Positions 8,132-14,593 of a stretch of 15,673 nt of DNA are shown here, one piece after another. Within the stretch, counting starts at the first letter, position 1. Each line of letters begins with the position of its first letter. The notes under the pieces are model-generated. The model was not told where the DNA came from. It worked only from the letters and a program-made list of their open reading frames with translations, and made no database searches. The DNA comes from Caryophanales bacterium UBA1424 (GTDB lineage Bacteria > Bacillota_I > Bacilli_A > RFN20 > CAG-826), in NCBI GenBank assembly GCA_002329705.1, contig DCUC01000019.1, forward strand, positions 1 through 15,673. Direction: 5' to 3'. The position numbers and the translations under genes were made by a program.

Positions 8132-9385
8132 TCAATCCTTTTTCGCTTCGAGAAGGGCCAGTATGCTCTCGAGTTCCTCATCGCTAATTTCCTCTTCTTT
8201 TATTTTATCATCACCGCCGGTGGTTTTGATAACCGATGGCTTGCTCGTTTTCCAGGCGGAGTTTATCTTAATTAGATAATTCATCGTGTCAATCGCGGTC
8301 GTGACGCTTTCGCGGGCAAGTGAGGAAGCGATTTTTTCAATATATCGCCGCGATAGAACATTTTTGTTTTTGGCCAAGACATAATCGATAAGAGCGTTGA
8401 TGACGCCATGCGAGAAGCCAAAGTTCTTGGAAAGATCATCGACGATATCTAAGTCGGAGCGGCTGGGAGCCGTATTATTTTGTTTGATGCGCAAATACTC
8501 ACCCGGAGCCATAGCATCCATCAGTTTAATCTTGCTGGCCAATTCACTATCGCTGGTGACATGGCTTTTTTCGCCCTTGCTCTTTCGATGAAAGAATGGA
8601 AATTTGACTTCTTCTTTCGCCCGGTCGGAGACGCGCTGGAAATTAATCCGCTGAGCTTTGTTATCGGGATCGTAGGCGTCGACGACAATCTCCGCCATCG
8701 TCAGTTCGTCAAGGGAGAAAAGAGCGGCCAACCGCTCAATCTCCTTCAGGTCTTTTTTAGTTAAGACCTCGCGCTTTATCTGCCCGTTTTTATCAAGGGC
8801 GCTGAAAAAGGCATCAAAATCAAAAGAGGTGTCGATGCGGCCGGATTTTCGCCCTTTGACTTCAACCTTTAAATCTTTGCGAAAGACCGGGCTGTCGTAA
8901 TCGGGATTAAAGGTCTCGACAAAGGAGGAGGTGATATCATCAAAACCCTTCGTCTGAAAATCGACCTTATAGGAGAGGGCGAGGCGCTTGGCTTCTTTTT
9001 CGCCGACATATTTAATGAGCAGTCCCTTAAAGAGAACGTCATCGAAGAATTCGCGAGGTGATTTGGGGGCATATAAAACATAGATATAGTAACGGATTCC
9101 GCCCTCTTCTTTAAAGAAGGTGCGCAGTAACCCGACCGCCTCCAAGGCGCGGCGCGCCGTAAAAAACTCACCGGCTGACATCTGCATCTTATCGAAGAGA
9201 TGGGCGTGATCAAACGTATCGATTTCACTCGCCTTCATCTTTTCGTGAAACAAAGAAAGAAAAATGCCGACGCTTTTATGACCGATTAAAGGCTGATAGA
9301 GTTCGCTTAAAACTTCGCGGTCGATGTCGCTGATTAATGAAGCCGGCCTCGTCTCGTAATAATCTTTTTCGCTAATGTAATCCAT
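8132..9385 (-). CDS. dnaB: Replication initiation/membrane attachment protein DnaB (DnaB-DnaD family)
   Basis: This is the Firmicutes DnaB, not the E. coli helicase. It helps open the origin and recruits the DnaI-bound helicase at oriC and at stalled forks, and associates with the membrane. The 417-residue protein has the N-terminal winged-helix region (about 1-110) with LSELYQPLIGHKSVGIFL, typical of the family, and a C-terminal DnaD-like region (about 295-385): GEYLRIKQN, then FGFSHGVINALIDYVLAKNKNVLSRRYIEKIASSLARE. A charged tail follows. The start ATG at 9385 has AGG at 9396-9394, 8 nt away, and a strong extended -10 promoter just upstream. It is followed by dnaI with an overlapping stop/start. 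The nrdR gene that precedes dnaB in B. subtilis is not here. Confidence 0.92.
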   Translation of the reverse strand: MDYISEKDYYETRPASLISDIDREVLSELYQPLIGHKSVGIFLSLFHEKMKASEIDTFDHAHLFDKMQMSAGEFFTARRALEAVGLLRTFFKEEGGIRYYIYVLYAPKSPREFFDDVLFKGLLIKYVGEKEAKRLALSYKVDFQTKGFDDITSSFVETFNPDYDSPVFRKDLKVEVKGRKSGRIDTSFDFDAFFSALDKNGQIKREVLTKKDLKEIERLAALFSLDELTMAEIVVDAYDPDNKAQRINFQRVSDRAKEEVKFPFFHRKSKGEKSHVTSDSELASKIKLMDAMAPGEYLRIKQNNTAPSRSDLDIVDDLSKNFGFSHGVINALIDYVLAKNKNVLSRRYIEKIASSLARESVTTAIDTMNYLIKINSAWKTSKPSVIKTTGGDDKIKEEEISDEELESILALLEAKKD

Positions 9386-9408
9386 CGTTGCTACCTAATA
9401 CGTCACAA

Positions 9409-9437
9409 ATTATAGCATGGGCAAGCGGACAATTGAA
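9409..9437 (-). promoter_or_regulatory. dnaB-dnaI promoter (extended -10)
   Basis: Read on the - strand, TGC-TATAAT (9417-9409) is a perfect extended -10 element, and TTCAAT (9437-9432) lies exactly 17 nt upstream as a weak -35. Transcription would begin near 9402, leaving a leader of about 17 nt with the dnaB ribosome binding site. Confidence 0.72.
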
Positions 9438-9439
9438 TC

Positions 9440-9530
9440 AAAAAAGCCGACGCCATCGCTACTTTTTATGATATTGTGAATAGTTTTCCACCATCAAAAA
9501 GCGGAAACTTAAGCGATGCTATCGGCCTTT
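9440..9530 (-). other. Structured element between dnaB and pfkA; candidate small RNA or attenuator
   Basis: A long dyad with no coding explanation. Outer stem 9446-9450 (GCCGA) pairs with 9522-9526. After a 3x3 internal loop, CATCGCT (9454-9460) pairs perfectly with 9512-9518. Inside lie two interlocking helices: 9482-9489 with 9503-9509, and 9462-9472 with 9493-9501 (9 bp with an AT bulge), which would form a pseudoknot or be alternatives. On the - strand the outer stem is followed at once by six T residues (9445-9440), like an intrinsic terminator. A weak - strand promoter lies upstream: TTGTCA (9597-9592), 17-nt spacer, TAAATT (9574-9569). Transcription from it would give an RNA of about 120 nt. 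I recognise no known RNA family. Confidence 0.4.
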
Positions 9531-9574
9531 GTCGATGCTCATTGGCCAAAATTCTGATTTTTTCCACAAATTTA

Positions 9575-9588
9575 TGTAATCGTTTTCA
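9575..9588 (+). promoter_or_regulatory. cre-like CcpA operator upstream of pfkA
   Basis: TGTAATCGTTTTCA fits the Bacillus cre consensus TGWAANCGNTNWCA at every position. Its centre (9581.5) lies about 55 nt before the transcription start expected from the TATAAT at 9625. CcpA bound about that far upstream activates genes such as ackA and pta in B. subtilis, so activation of pfkA by glucose is the simplest reading. A ccpA gene is not in the window. Confidence 0.6.
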
Positions 9589-9624
9589 AATTGACAAAAT
9601 CCATACTTTTTAACGATTTTCATA

Positions 9625-9630
9625 TATAAT
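9625..9630 (+). promoter_or_regulatory. -10 element of the pfkA promoter
   Basis: A perfect TATAAT lies 29 nt before the pfkA ATG. The -35 position (about 9601-9608) holds only CCATACTT-like sequence, so the core promoter is weak without help. The TTGACA at 9591-9596 is 28 nt upstream, too far to pair with it. A poor -35 together with the upstream cre suggests an activator-dependent promoter. Confidence 0.55.
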
Positions 9631-9659
9631 GAATAAGAAGCAATAGAGGTAATTTTATT

Positions 9660-10625
9660 ATGGTAAAACGCGTTGGCGTCTTAACTTCCGGCGGCGATGC
9701 CCCGGGTATGAATGCCGCGATACGGGCAATCGTCCGCTCCGGTTTAAAAAATGGTCTGGAGATGTTCGTCATCTACGAAGGTTATAAAGGCTTGATCGAA
9801 GGAAACATCGAAAAGGTGGACCGCAACTTTGTCAGCGACATCATCAATCGCGGCGGCACAATTCTTAAAAGTGCTCGCTCCCGGGAATTTAAAGAAGAAG
9901 CCGCTCGCTTAATCGGCGTCGAGCAACTCAAAAATTTCGGCATCGACACCCTGATCGTCATCGGCGGCGATGGCACATATATGGGGGCTAAAAAACTATC
10001 GGAACTGGGCATCAATTGCATCGGTTTGCCGGGGACGATTGATAACGACTTATCGTCCAGCGATTACACGATCGGATTTGATACCGCTTTAAACACGATT
10101 TGTGAGTGCGTCGATAAGCTTCGCGACACGACCGCCTCTCATCAAAGATGCACGATCATCGAGGTGATGGGCAATAAATGCGGCGATCTTGCTTTGTTTT
10201 CGGGTGTCGCCGAAGGCGTGGAGATGATCATCACGCCCGAACACCCATATAGCGAAAATGAAATTATGGATCGCATCAAAGCGCTCGGCACCGGCAAGAA
10301 AAAGCACTCATTAATCATCGTCAGCGAAAAAGTATTTCCCAACGTTTTATCCTTCGCGGAAAAAGTGACGCAGGAAACAGGCTTTGAGACGCGGGCGGAG
10401 GTGCTCGGACGCCTCCAAAGGGGCGGCTCCCCTTCCGCTTACGATCGCGTCCTGGCGACGCGGATGGGCGTGTATGCTATTGAAATCATCGTCAAGGGTA
10501 TTCGCAATGTCGTCGTCGGTGTGGTCAACGGCGATATCGTCCACTTCACTTTTGACGAAGCCTTTGCTCTCCCGCGCAAGACCCACGAAGACATCCACCG
10601 CTTAATCAGCATGGTAAACAGATAG
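9660..10625 (+). CDS. pfkA: ATP-dependent 6-phosphofructokinase
   Basis: Phosphorylates fructose 6-phosphate to fructose 1,6-bisphosphate, the committing step of glycolysis; a cytoplasmic tetramer in the family. The 321-residue length is typical of bacterial PfkA (about 320). Visible signatures are the N-terminal GVLTSGGDAPGMNAAIR (ATP/effector binding), IGGDGTYMGA near 101-110, TIDND with catalytic D128, EVMGNKCGDLAL, EGVEMIITPE, and the fructose-phosphate site VLGRLQRGGSPSAYDR. The GGDGT glycine pattern points to the ATP- rather than pyrophosphate-dependent type. AGAGGT at 9645-9650 is the ribosome binding site, 9 nt before ATG. It is followed after 2 nt by a ROK sugar kinase, so the pair forms a small hexose-phosphorylating operon. 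It is not followed by pyk, unlike in many Firmicutes. Confidence 0.97.
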   Translation: MVKRVGVLTSGGDAPGMNAAIRAIVRSGLKNGLEMFVIYEGYKGLIEGNIEKVDRNFVSDIINRGGTILKSARSREFKEEAARLIGVEQLKNFGIDTLIVIGGDGTYMGAKKLSELGINCIGLPGTIDNDLSSSDYTIGFDTALNTICECVDKLRDTTASHQRCTIIEVMGNKCGDLALFSGVAEGVEMIITPEHPYSENEIMDRIKALGTGKKKHSLIIVSEKVFPNVLSFAEKVTQETGFETRAEVLGRLQRGGSPSAYDRVLATRMGVYAIEIIVKGIRNVVVGVVNGDIVHFTFDEAFALPRKTHEDIHRLISMVNR

Positions 10626-10627
10626 AT

Positions 10628-11479
10628 ATGAGTGATGAGAGATTGATCATCAGCGCCGATATCGGCGGCACCAATTCCCGCTTTGCGCTCGTCAATGAAG
10701 ACTATGAAATCGTCAGGAGCGTGTCGCGGCGAACAATCCTTTATAAAAAAGATGAATTTGTTGCCTCGATCATCACCGCCATCAAGGATTTGGGCGGAAA
10801 TTTCGAAAATATTATCGGACTTTCACTAGGAATTCCCGGCCCGATCAAAGACGGCGGATATGTCGTCGATCTCCCTAATATTCATATTCAAGATATTCCT
10901 CTTGGCGATATTCTCCGCCACGAGTTTGGCCTGCCTGTCTTCATTCGCAACGATGCCGAGATGGCCTGCTTTGCCGAAGCTTCGCTCGGCAGCGGCAAAA
11001 GTTATCGCCGCGTCTTTTTTATCACCATCTCAACCGGCCTTGGCGGAGCTCTTGTCACCGATAAAAATTTCGATGAGACGCCTTTTGAAATCGGCCACAC
11101 TCCTTACACCTATAAAGGAGAAAAGAAATTCTATGAGTATTTCGCCAGCGGAACCGGTCTCGCTAATCTGGCGAGGATGTATGATCTTGAAATAAATAAC
11201 AGCCTTCATTTTTTTGAACTAGTCGTCGCCAAAGACAGGAAAGCTTTGCTTGTTTATAAAGAGTGGCTGGCGATTCTCGGCGATTTCTTAGCCTACATCA
11301 AGTCCAATTACCATCCTGATATCATCGCCATCACCGGAGGCGTCTTCAATTCTAAAGATGTCTTCTGGAACGACTTGATTAAACTTCATCCCGATCTCAA
11401 TCTTCAGGAGTGTTATTTCTTTCAAAATGCCGGCATCATCGGCTCAGCCAGCTACGGCTTTTCCATGTTAAATAATTGA
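10628..11479 (+). CDS. ROK-family sugar kinase, probable glucokinase
   Basis: Likely phosphorylates glucose or a related hexose with ATP. The 283-residue protein shows the ROK/actin-fold pattern: phosphate-1 loop ADIGGTNSRFALV (about 10-22), LGIPGPI, catalytic D109 in RNDAEMACFAE, ISTGLGGALV, the sugar-contacting EIGH, and a late adenosine motif ITGGVF. The Cys-rich zinc motif CxCGxxGCxE that normally follows EIGH is absent; the region reads TPYTYKGEKKFYEYFASGTGL. It therefore belongs to a zinc-less ROK branch, and the substrate is uncertain (glucose most likely from the pfkA partner; N-acetylmannosamine, fructose or allose not excluded). It begins 2 nt after the pfkA stop with no Shine-Dalgarno, which suggests translational coupling. 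Its stop codon lies inside the -35 element of the thrS promoter. Confidence 0.85.
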   Translation: MSDERLIISADIGGTNSRFALVNEDYEIVRSVSRRTILYKKDEFVASIITAIKDLGGNFENIIGLSLGIPGPIKDGGYVVDLPNIHIQDIPLGDILRHEFGLPVFIRNDAEMACFAEASLGSGKSYRRVFFITISTGLGGALVTDKNFDETPFEIGHTPYTYKGEKKFYEYFASGTGLANLARMYDLEINNSLHFFELVVAKDRKALLVYKEWLAILGDFLAYIKSNYHPDIIAITGGVFNSKDVFWNDLIKLHPDLNLQECYFFQNAGIIGSASYGFSMLNN

Positions 11480-11504
11480 CTAAAACTAAATTAGTCAATA
11501 TACT
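11475..11504 (+). promoter_or_regulatory. thrS promoter containing a perfect inverted repeat
   Basis: TTGACT (11476-11481), a 17-nt spacer and TATACT (11499-11504) form a good sigma-A promoter. Transcription would start near 11510, which is the base of T-box stem I. An inverted repeat, ATTGACTAA (11475-11483) and its exact complement (11491-11499) around the 7-nt spacer AACTAAA, covers the -35 and all of the spacer. It looks like a repressor operator, but could be a weak hairpin at the end of the preceding operon (no T-run follows). Confidence 0.7.
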
Positions 11505-11509
11505 TGTAA

Positions 11510-11713
11510 GCGCAAAGACGAAGACATGTCGCATGTCACTTTCCGAGCAGAGAGGAAACCATCTGGTGCGAGGTTTCTGGAAAATAATGCGAAACCACTT
11601 CTGAGCCTTCAATGAAAAATTGAACGTCACTCGCGTTAAGAGAAATAAGTGCATATCAATGATATGAATTAGGGTGGTACCACGTGAAAGCGTCCTTATG
11701 ATGGGCGTTTTTT
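11510..11713 (+). promoter_or_regulatory. T-box leader, threonine-specific, controlling thrS
   Basis: A riboregulator that reads uncharged tRNA-Thr and prevents early termination. The conserved T-box AGGGTGGTACCACG lies at 11671-11684; its TGGT would pair with the tRNA 3' end. Stem I is closed by GCG (11510-11512) with CGC (11632-11634) and GACG (11517-11520) with CGTC (11625-11628). It contains CAGAGAG and GGTGCGAGG, as expected for the apical part. The specifier is probably ACC at 11594-11596, directly before ACTTCTGAG, matching Thr. An extra hairpin lies at 11608-11624, and stem III at 11652-11666 (CATATC/GATATG). The terminator is annotated separately. Confidence 0.93.
11687..11713 (+). 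terminator. T-box-controlled terminator before thrS
   Basis: AAAGCGTCC (11687-11695) pairs with 11703-11711 (two G-T pairs) across a 7-nt loop and ends in a run of six T residues (11708-11713). It follows the T-box by 2 nt, so the antiterminator and this hairpin compete. Confidence 0.85.
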
Positions 11714-11731
11714 ATTTAAAAGGAGCAAGTT

Positions 11732-13633
11732 ATGAAATTAATCCTTCCAAGCGGTGATGAACTCGCCATCGAATCCGGACTAAGCGGTTATGACGCCGCC
11801 AGTCGCATCAGCGTCAGCCTCGCCAAAAAGGCGCTGGCTTATCGCCTCGACGGGAAACTTTTTGATCTGCATTCAAAAATTCCCCAAGATGGTCACTTTG
11901 AAGTGGTCACCGAAGGCGATCAAGAGGCTTTCGAACTTTTAAATCATTCGACTTCCCATCTACTGGCTCACGCCATCATGCGCCTTTATCCCGATGCCCA
12001 TATCGGTTTTGGGCCAAGTATTGATGAGGGCTTCTACTACGATATCGATTTCCCCGTTACCATCACGGACGCCGACTTAATCGCCATCGAAAACGAGATG
12101 CACAAGGTCGCCAAAGAAAATCATCGCATCATCAGGCGAGAGGTATCCCTCGAGGAGGCTCTCGAACTCTTTGCCAAAAACCCATATAAAGTCGAGTTAA
12201 TTCGGGAAATCGGCGCTAATATTTCGATTTACGAACAAGGCGACTTCTTCGATTTATGCACTGGGCCGCATCTGCCTAACACGAGTTTTGTCCGCCACTT
12301 TAAACTGACCAGCCTGGCCGGTGCTTATTGGCGTGGTAACTCCGACAACAAACAGCTGACCAGAATATATGGCACTTCTTTCTTTTCTAAGGAAGAATTA
12401 GATAAGCACTTAGCGATTCTTGAAGAGCGCAAAAAGCGCGACCACCGCCGCTTAGGAAAAGAATTAGGTTTATTCATGGTTTCTGAATACGGACCCGGTT
12501 TTCCGTTTTGGCTCCCCAACGGCATGATCCTTCGCAACGAACTTGAAAACTTCTGGTATAAAAAACACGAGCAAGAGGGTTACGTCTTTATAAAGACGCC
12601 AACCATGCTTTCTAAAGAATTGTGGATTACGAGCGGCCACTATGAAAACTATCGCGAGAATATGTATTTTAGTCAGATTGACGACCGCGAATTTGCCATC
12701 AAACCGATGAACTGCCCCGGCAGTTTATTAGTCTACAAAAATGAGCTTCATTCCTATAAGGATTTTCCGATTCGCGTCGGCGAGCTCGGCTTAGTCCATC
12801 GCCACGAAGCCAGCGGGGCTCTCTCCGGCCTCTTTCGCGTCCGGGCTTTTACTCAGGATGACGCGCATATTTATTGCCGTGAGGATCAATCGGTCGCCGA
12901 AGTCGTCAGAATGCTTAAACTCTATGATGAAGTCTATTCTATCTTCGGGCTCAGCTATCACATTGAATTAAGCACGCGGCCTGAAAAGAAATACATCGGC
13001 TCCATCGAAAACTGGAACCGCTCCGAAAAAGCTTTGGCAGACGCCTGCAAGACCATCGGCCGCGACTATATCGTCAACGAAGGCGATGGCGCTTTCTATG
13101 GGCCTAAACTCGATTTTAAACTCCGCGATTCGATGGGTCGCATCTGGCAGTGCGGGACGATTCAGTTCGACATGAATTTGCCGGAGCGCTTCGATATTAC
13201 TTACATTGACTCGCGCGGGGAAAAAGTTCGCCCCGTCATGCTTCACCGCGCCCTCTTTGGAAGCCTTGAGCGTTTTATCGGCATCCTGATCGAACATTAT
13301 GGCGGCGCTTTCCCGACGTGGCTCGCCCCCGTTCAGGTTAATCTCATTCCGGTCAATAATTCACTGCACAGCCAATACGCGCATTCTGTCGCGAGTTATC
13401 TCCGCGGTTTAGGCATTCGCGCCAGTGTTGATGATTCCGAAGAAAAGGTCGGTTTCCGACTCCGCAATTCACAAGTCAGAAAAATACCTTACACGATCGT
13501 CATCGGCGATAACGAAATGCGTGATCAGACCGTTACTTATCGCCTTTACGGACAAGAAAAGCAGGTCACCGTTTCGCAAGGAGATTTCGCCGGACTCATC
13601 AGTGATGAAATCACCTCTAAACGACATTACTGA
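11732..13633 (+). CDS. thrS: Threonyl-tRNA synthetase
   Basis: Class II synthetase that charges tRNA-Thr. The 633 residues contain all four standard parts: TGS domain (1-60); editing domain with HSTSH (H72, H76) and CTGPH (C176, H180), which clears mischarged Ser-tRNA; the catalytic core, with zinc ligands C328 (MNCPGS), H379 (DDAHIY) and H505 (MLHRALFGS), motif 2 around FRVRAFTQDDAH, and motif 3 HRALFGSLERFIGILIEHYGG; and the C-terminal anticodon-binding domain (about 525-633). The start is set by AAAGGAG (11719-11725), 6 nt before ATG. Expression is governed by the threonine T-box upstream. The stop TGA lies just before the infC promoter, so thrS is probably a single-gene transcript. Confidence 0.98.
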   Translation: MKLILPSGDELAIESGLSGYDAASRISVSLAKKALAYRLDGKLFDLHSKIPQDGHFEVVTEGDQEAFELLNHSTSHLLAHAIMRLYPDAHIGFGPSIDEGFYYDIDFPVTITDADLIAIENEMHKVAKENHRIIRREVSLEEALELFAKNPYKVELIREIGANISIYEQGDFFDLCTGPHLPNTSFVRHFKLTSLAGAYWRGNSDNKQLTRIYGTSFFSKEELDKHLAILEERKKRDHRRLGKELGLFMVSEYGPGFPFWLPNGMILRNELENFWYKKHEQEGYVFIKTPTMLSKELWITSGHYENYRENMYFSQIDDREFAIKPMNCPGSLLVYKNELHSYKDFPIRVGELGLVHRHEASGALSGLFRVRAFTQDDAHIYCREDQSVAEVVRMLKLYDEVYSIFGLSYHIELSTRPEKKYIGSIENWNRSEKALADACKTIGRDYIVNEGDGAFYGPKLDFKLRDSMGRIWQCGTIQFDMNLPERFDITYIDSRGEKVRPVMLHRALFGSLERFIGILIEHYGGAFPTWLAPVQVNLIPVNNSLHSQYAHSVASYLRGLGIRASVDDSEEKVGFRLRNSQVRKIPYTIVIGDNEMRDQTVTYRLYGQEKQVTVSQGDFAGLISDEITSKRHY

Positions 13634-13639
13634 TTATGC

Positions 13640-13668
13640 TTGACACGCTTGCGTAGCAATGTTAAGAT
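13640..13668 (+). promoter_or_regulatory. Promoter of infC-rpmI-rplT
   Basis: A perfect TTGACA (13640-13645), a 17-nt spacer and TAAGAT (13663-13668) preceded by TGT, an extended -10. Start is expected near 13675. This is the best promoter in the window, as expected for ribosomal protein genes, and starts 6 nt after the thrS stop. Confidence 0.88.
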
Positions 13669-13674
13669 TACCGG

Positions 13675-13819
13675 CGTAGATTAAACGTAGAAAGAAGATG
13701 CGCCTGCTTCTCACCAGATTAACAATGTTAATTGGTCAATGCTACAAAACGAAAGTTTTCAAATAACGGGCGCTTGCTAGCGTCCGTTTTATTTACAAGA
13801 AAAAAGGAGTTGATCGACC
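13675..13819 (+). promoter_or_regulatory. infC leader, probable L20-controlled attenuator (L20 leader)
   Basis: A 145-nt untranslated leader before infC-rpmI-rplT. Hairpins seen: AGAAG/CTTCT (13693-13697 with 13707-13711); ACCA-ATTAAC (13713-13723, one bulged G) with 13727-13736; AAAAC-GAAA-GTTTT (13746-13759); and the terminator. GTAG (13687-13690) may close the structure with CTAC (13742-13745). In B. subtilis the infC leader ends transcription early when ribosomal protein L20 binds an RNA mimic of its 23S site. Position, size and terminator fit that system; I cannot align it to the family model here. Confidence 0.75.
13765..13794 (+). terminator. Attenuator terminator in the infC leader
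   Basis: AACGGGCGCT (13765-13774) pairs over 10 bp with 13779-13788 across the loop TGCT, one G-T pair, followed by TTATTT. It lies only 11 nt before the infC ribosome binding site and well downstream of the promoter, so it is regulatory rather than the end of thrS. Confidence 0.82.
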
Positions 13820-14374
13820 ATAGCTAACTTACCCATGAACCCTGGACAAAAACGTCCGGAGGCAAACAACGACCTCGTCAATGAACGGATTCGCTTTCCC
13901 GAAGTTCTCGTCATCGGACCCGATGGCGGTTCGCTTGGCAAGATGAGTTCACGCGCCGCCAACGATATGGCGAGCCGCTACGAACTGGACTTGCTCTGCG
14001 TCGCGCCCAATGCCAATCCGCCAGTATGCAAAATACTTAACTACGGAAAATATCGCTTCGAAGCGCAAAAGCGCGCCAAAGAAAGCCGCAAGAACCAAAA
14101 GATTATCGAAATCAAGGAAGTTCAGCTGACACCGCAGATCGGACTACACGATCTAATGGTGAAGGTCAAAGGAGCTATCGGCTTTTTGCAGGATGGCAAC
14201 AAAGTCAAAGTCGGCGTGCGCTTCCGCGGACGTCAATTGGCCCATCCCGAAGTCGGAAAAGAAGTTCTCAACAAATTCATTGAACTCGTTCAGGAATACG
14301 CTACCGTCGAAAAAGAAGGCGAACTCGAAGGAAGATGGATGACCGCGATTCTCGCTTCAAAAATCAAAAAATAG
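13820..14374 (+). CDS. infC: Translation initiation factor IF-3, probable AUA start
   Basis: IF-3 binds the 30S subunit, prevents early 50S joining and checks the start codon-initiator tRNA pair. The protein shows the N domain (NNDLVNERIRFPEVLVIGPDGGSLGKM), a basic helical linker rich in K/R (RFEAQKRAKESRKNQK), and the C domain (KEVQLTPQIGLHDLMVKVKGAIGFLQDGNKVKVGVRFRGRQLAHPEVG). The first ATG in frame is 13835, but it has no ribosome binding site at a usable distance: GGAG (13806-13809) is 25 nt away. The in-frame ATA at 13820 is 10 nt from GGAG, and a TGA stop at 13811 excludes anything further upstream. IF-3 genes often use AUU or another rare start that IF-3 itself rejects, so I take ATA as the start, giving 184 residues. 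First gene of infC-rpmI-rplT. Confidence 0.93.
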   Translation: MANLPMNPGQKRPEANNDLVNERIRFPEVLVIGPDGGSLGKMSSRAANDMASRYELDLLCVAPNANPPVCKILNYGKYRFEAQKRAKESRKNQKIIEIKEVQLTPQIGLHDLMVKVKGAIGFLQDGNKVKVGVRFRGRQLAHPEVGKEVLNKFIELVQEYATVEKEGELEGRWMTAILASKIKK

Positions 14375-14386
14375 GAGAAAAACAAC

Positions 14387-14581
14387 ATGCCAAAAATGAA
14401 AAGCAAAAGAGCTTTGATGAAACGCATCAAAGTTACTGGCAGCGGCAAGGTGAAACGCCACGCAGCGTACACTTCACACTTAGCCCCGCGTAAAACCACC
14501 AAACAAAAGCGCCATTTGAGAAAGGCGCGCCTCGTGTCTCACAGCGACTACAAACGCATTAAATTTCTCATCATCAAATAG
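14387..14581 (+). CDS. rpmI: 50S ribosomal protein L35
   Basis: A 64-residue, highly basic protein beginning [27 protein letters not shown], followed by [20 protein letters not shown], the standard L35 pattern and length. It is a small protein of the large ribosomal subunit. GGAG overlaps the infC stop (14374-14377) and lies 9 nt before ATG. The infC-rpmI-rplT order is conserved across bacteria and supports the call; expression is expected to follow the attenuator upstream of infC. Confidence 0.97.
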   Translation: MPKMKSKRALMKRIKVTGSGKVKRHAAYTSHLAPRKTTKQKRHLRKARLVSHSDYKRIKFLIIK

Positions 14582-14593
14582 GAGGTGCCCTGA

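Noticed and set aside
8127-8135. dnaI starting at TTG 8135 or ATG 8132
   Set aside because: The ribosome binding site AAAAAGGA would overlap or lie 3 nt or less away; ATG 8126 has a 9-nt spacing. The difference is at most three residues.
9591-9630. TTGACA (9591-9596) with TATAAT (9625-9630) as one pfkA promoter
   Set aside because: The spacer is 28 nt, far from 16-18, and no good -10 lies 17 nt after the TTGACA (CGATTT).
13835-14374. infC starting at the ATG at 13835
   Set aside because: The Shine-Dalgarno is 25 nt away; an in-frame ATA at the right distance fits the known rare-start habit of infC better. Kept as the alternative.
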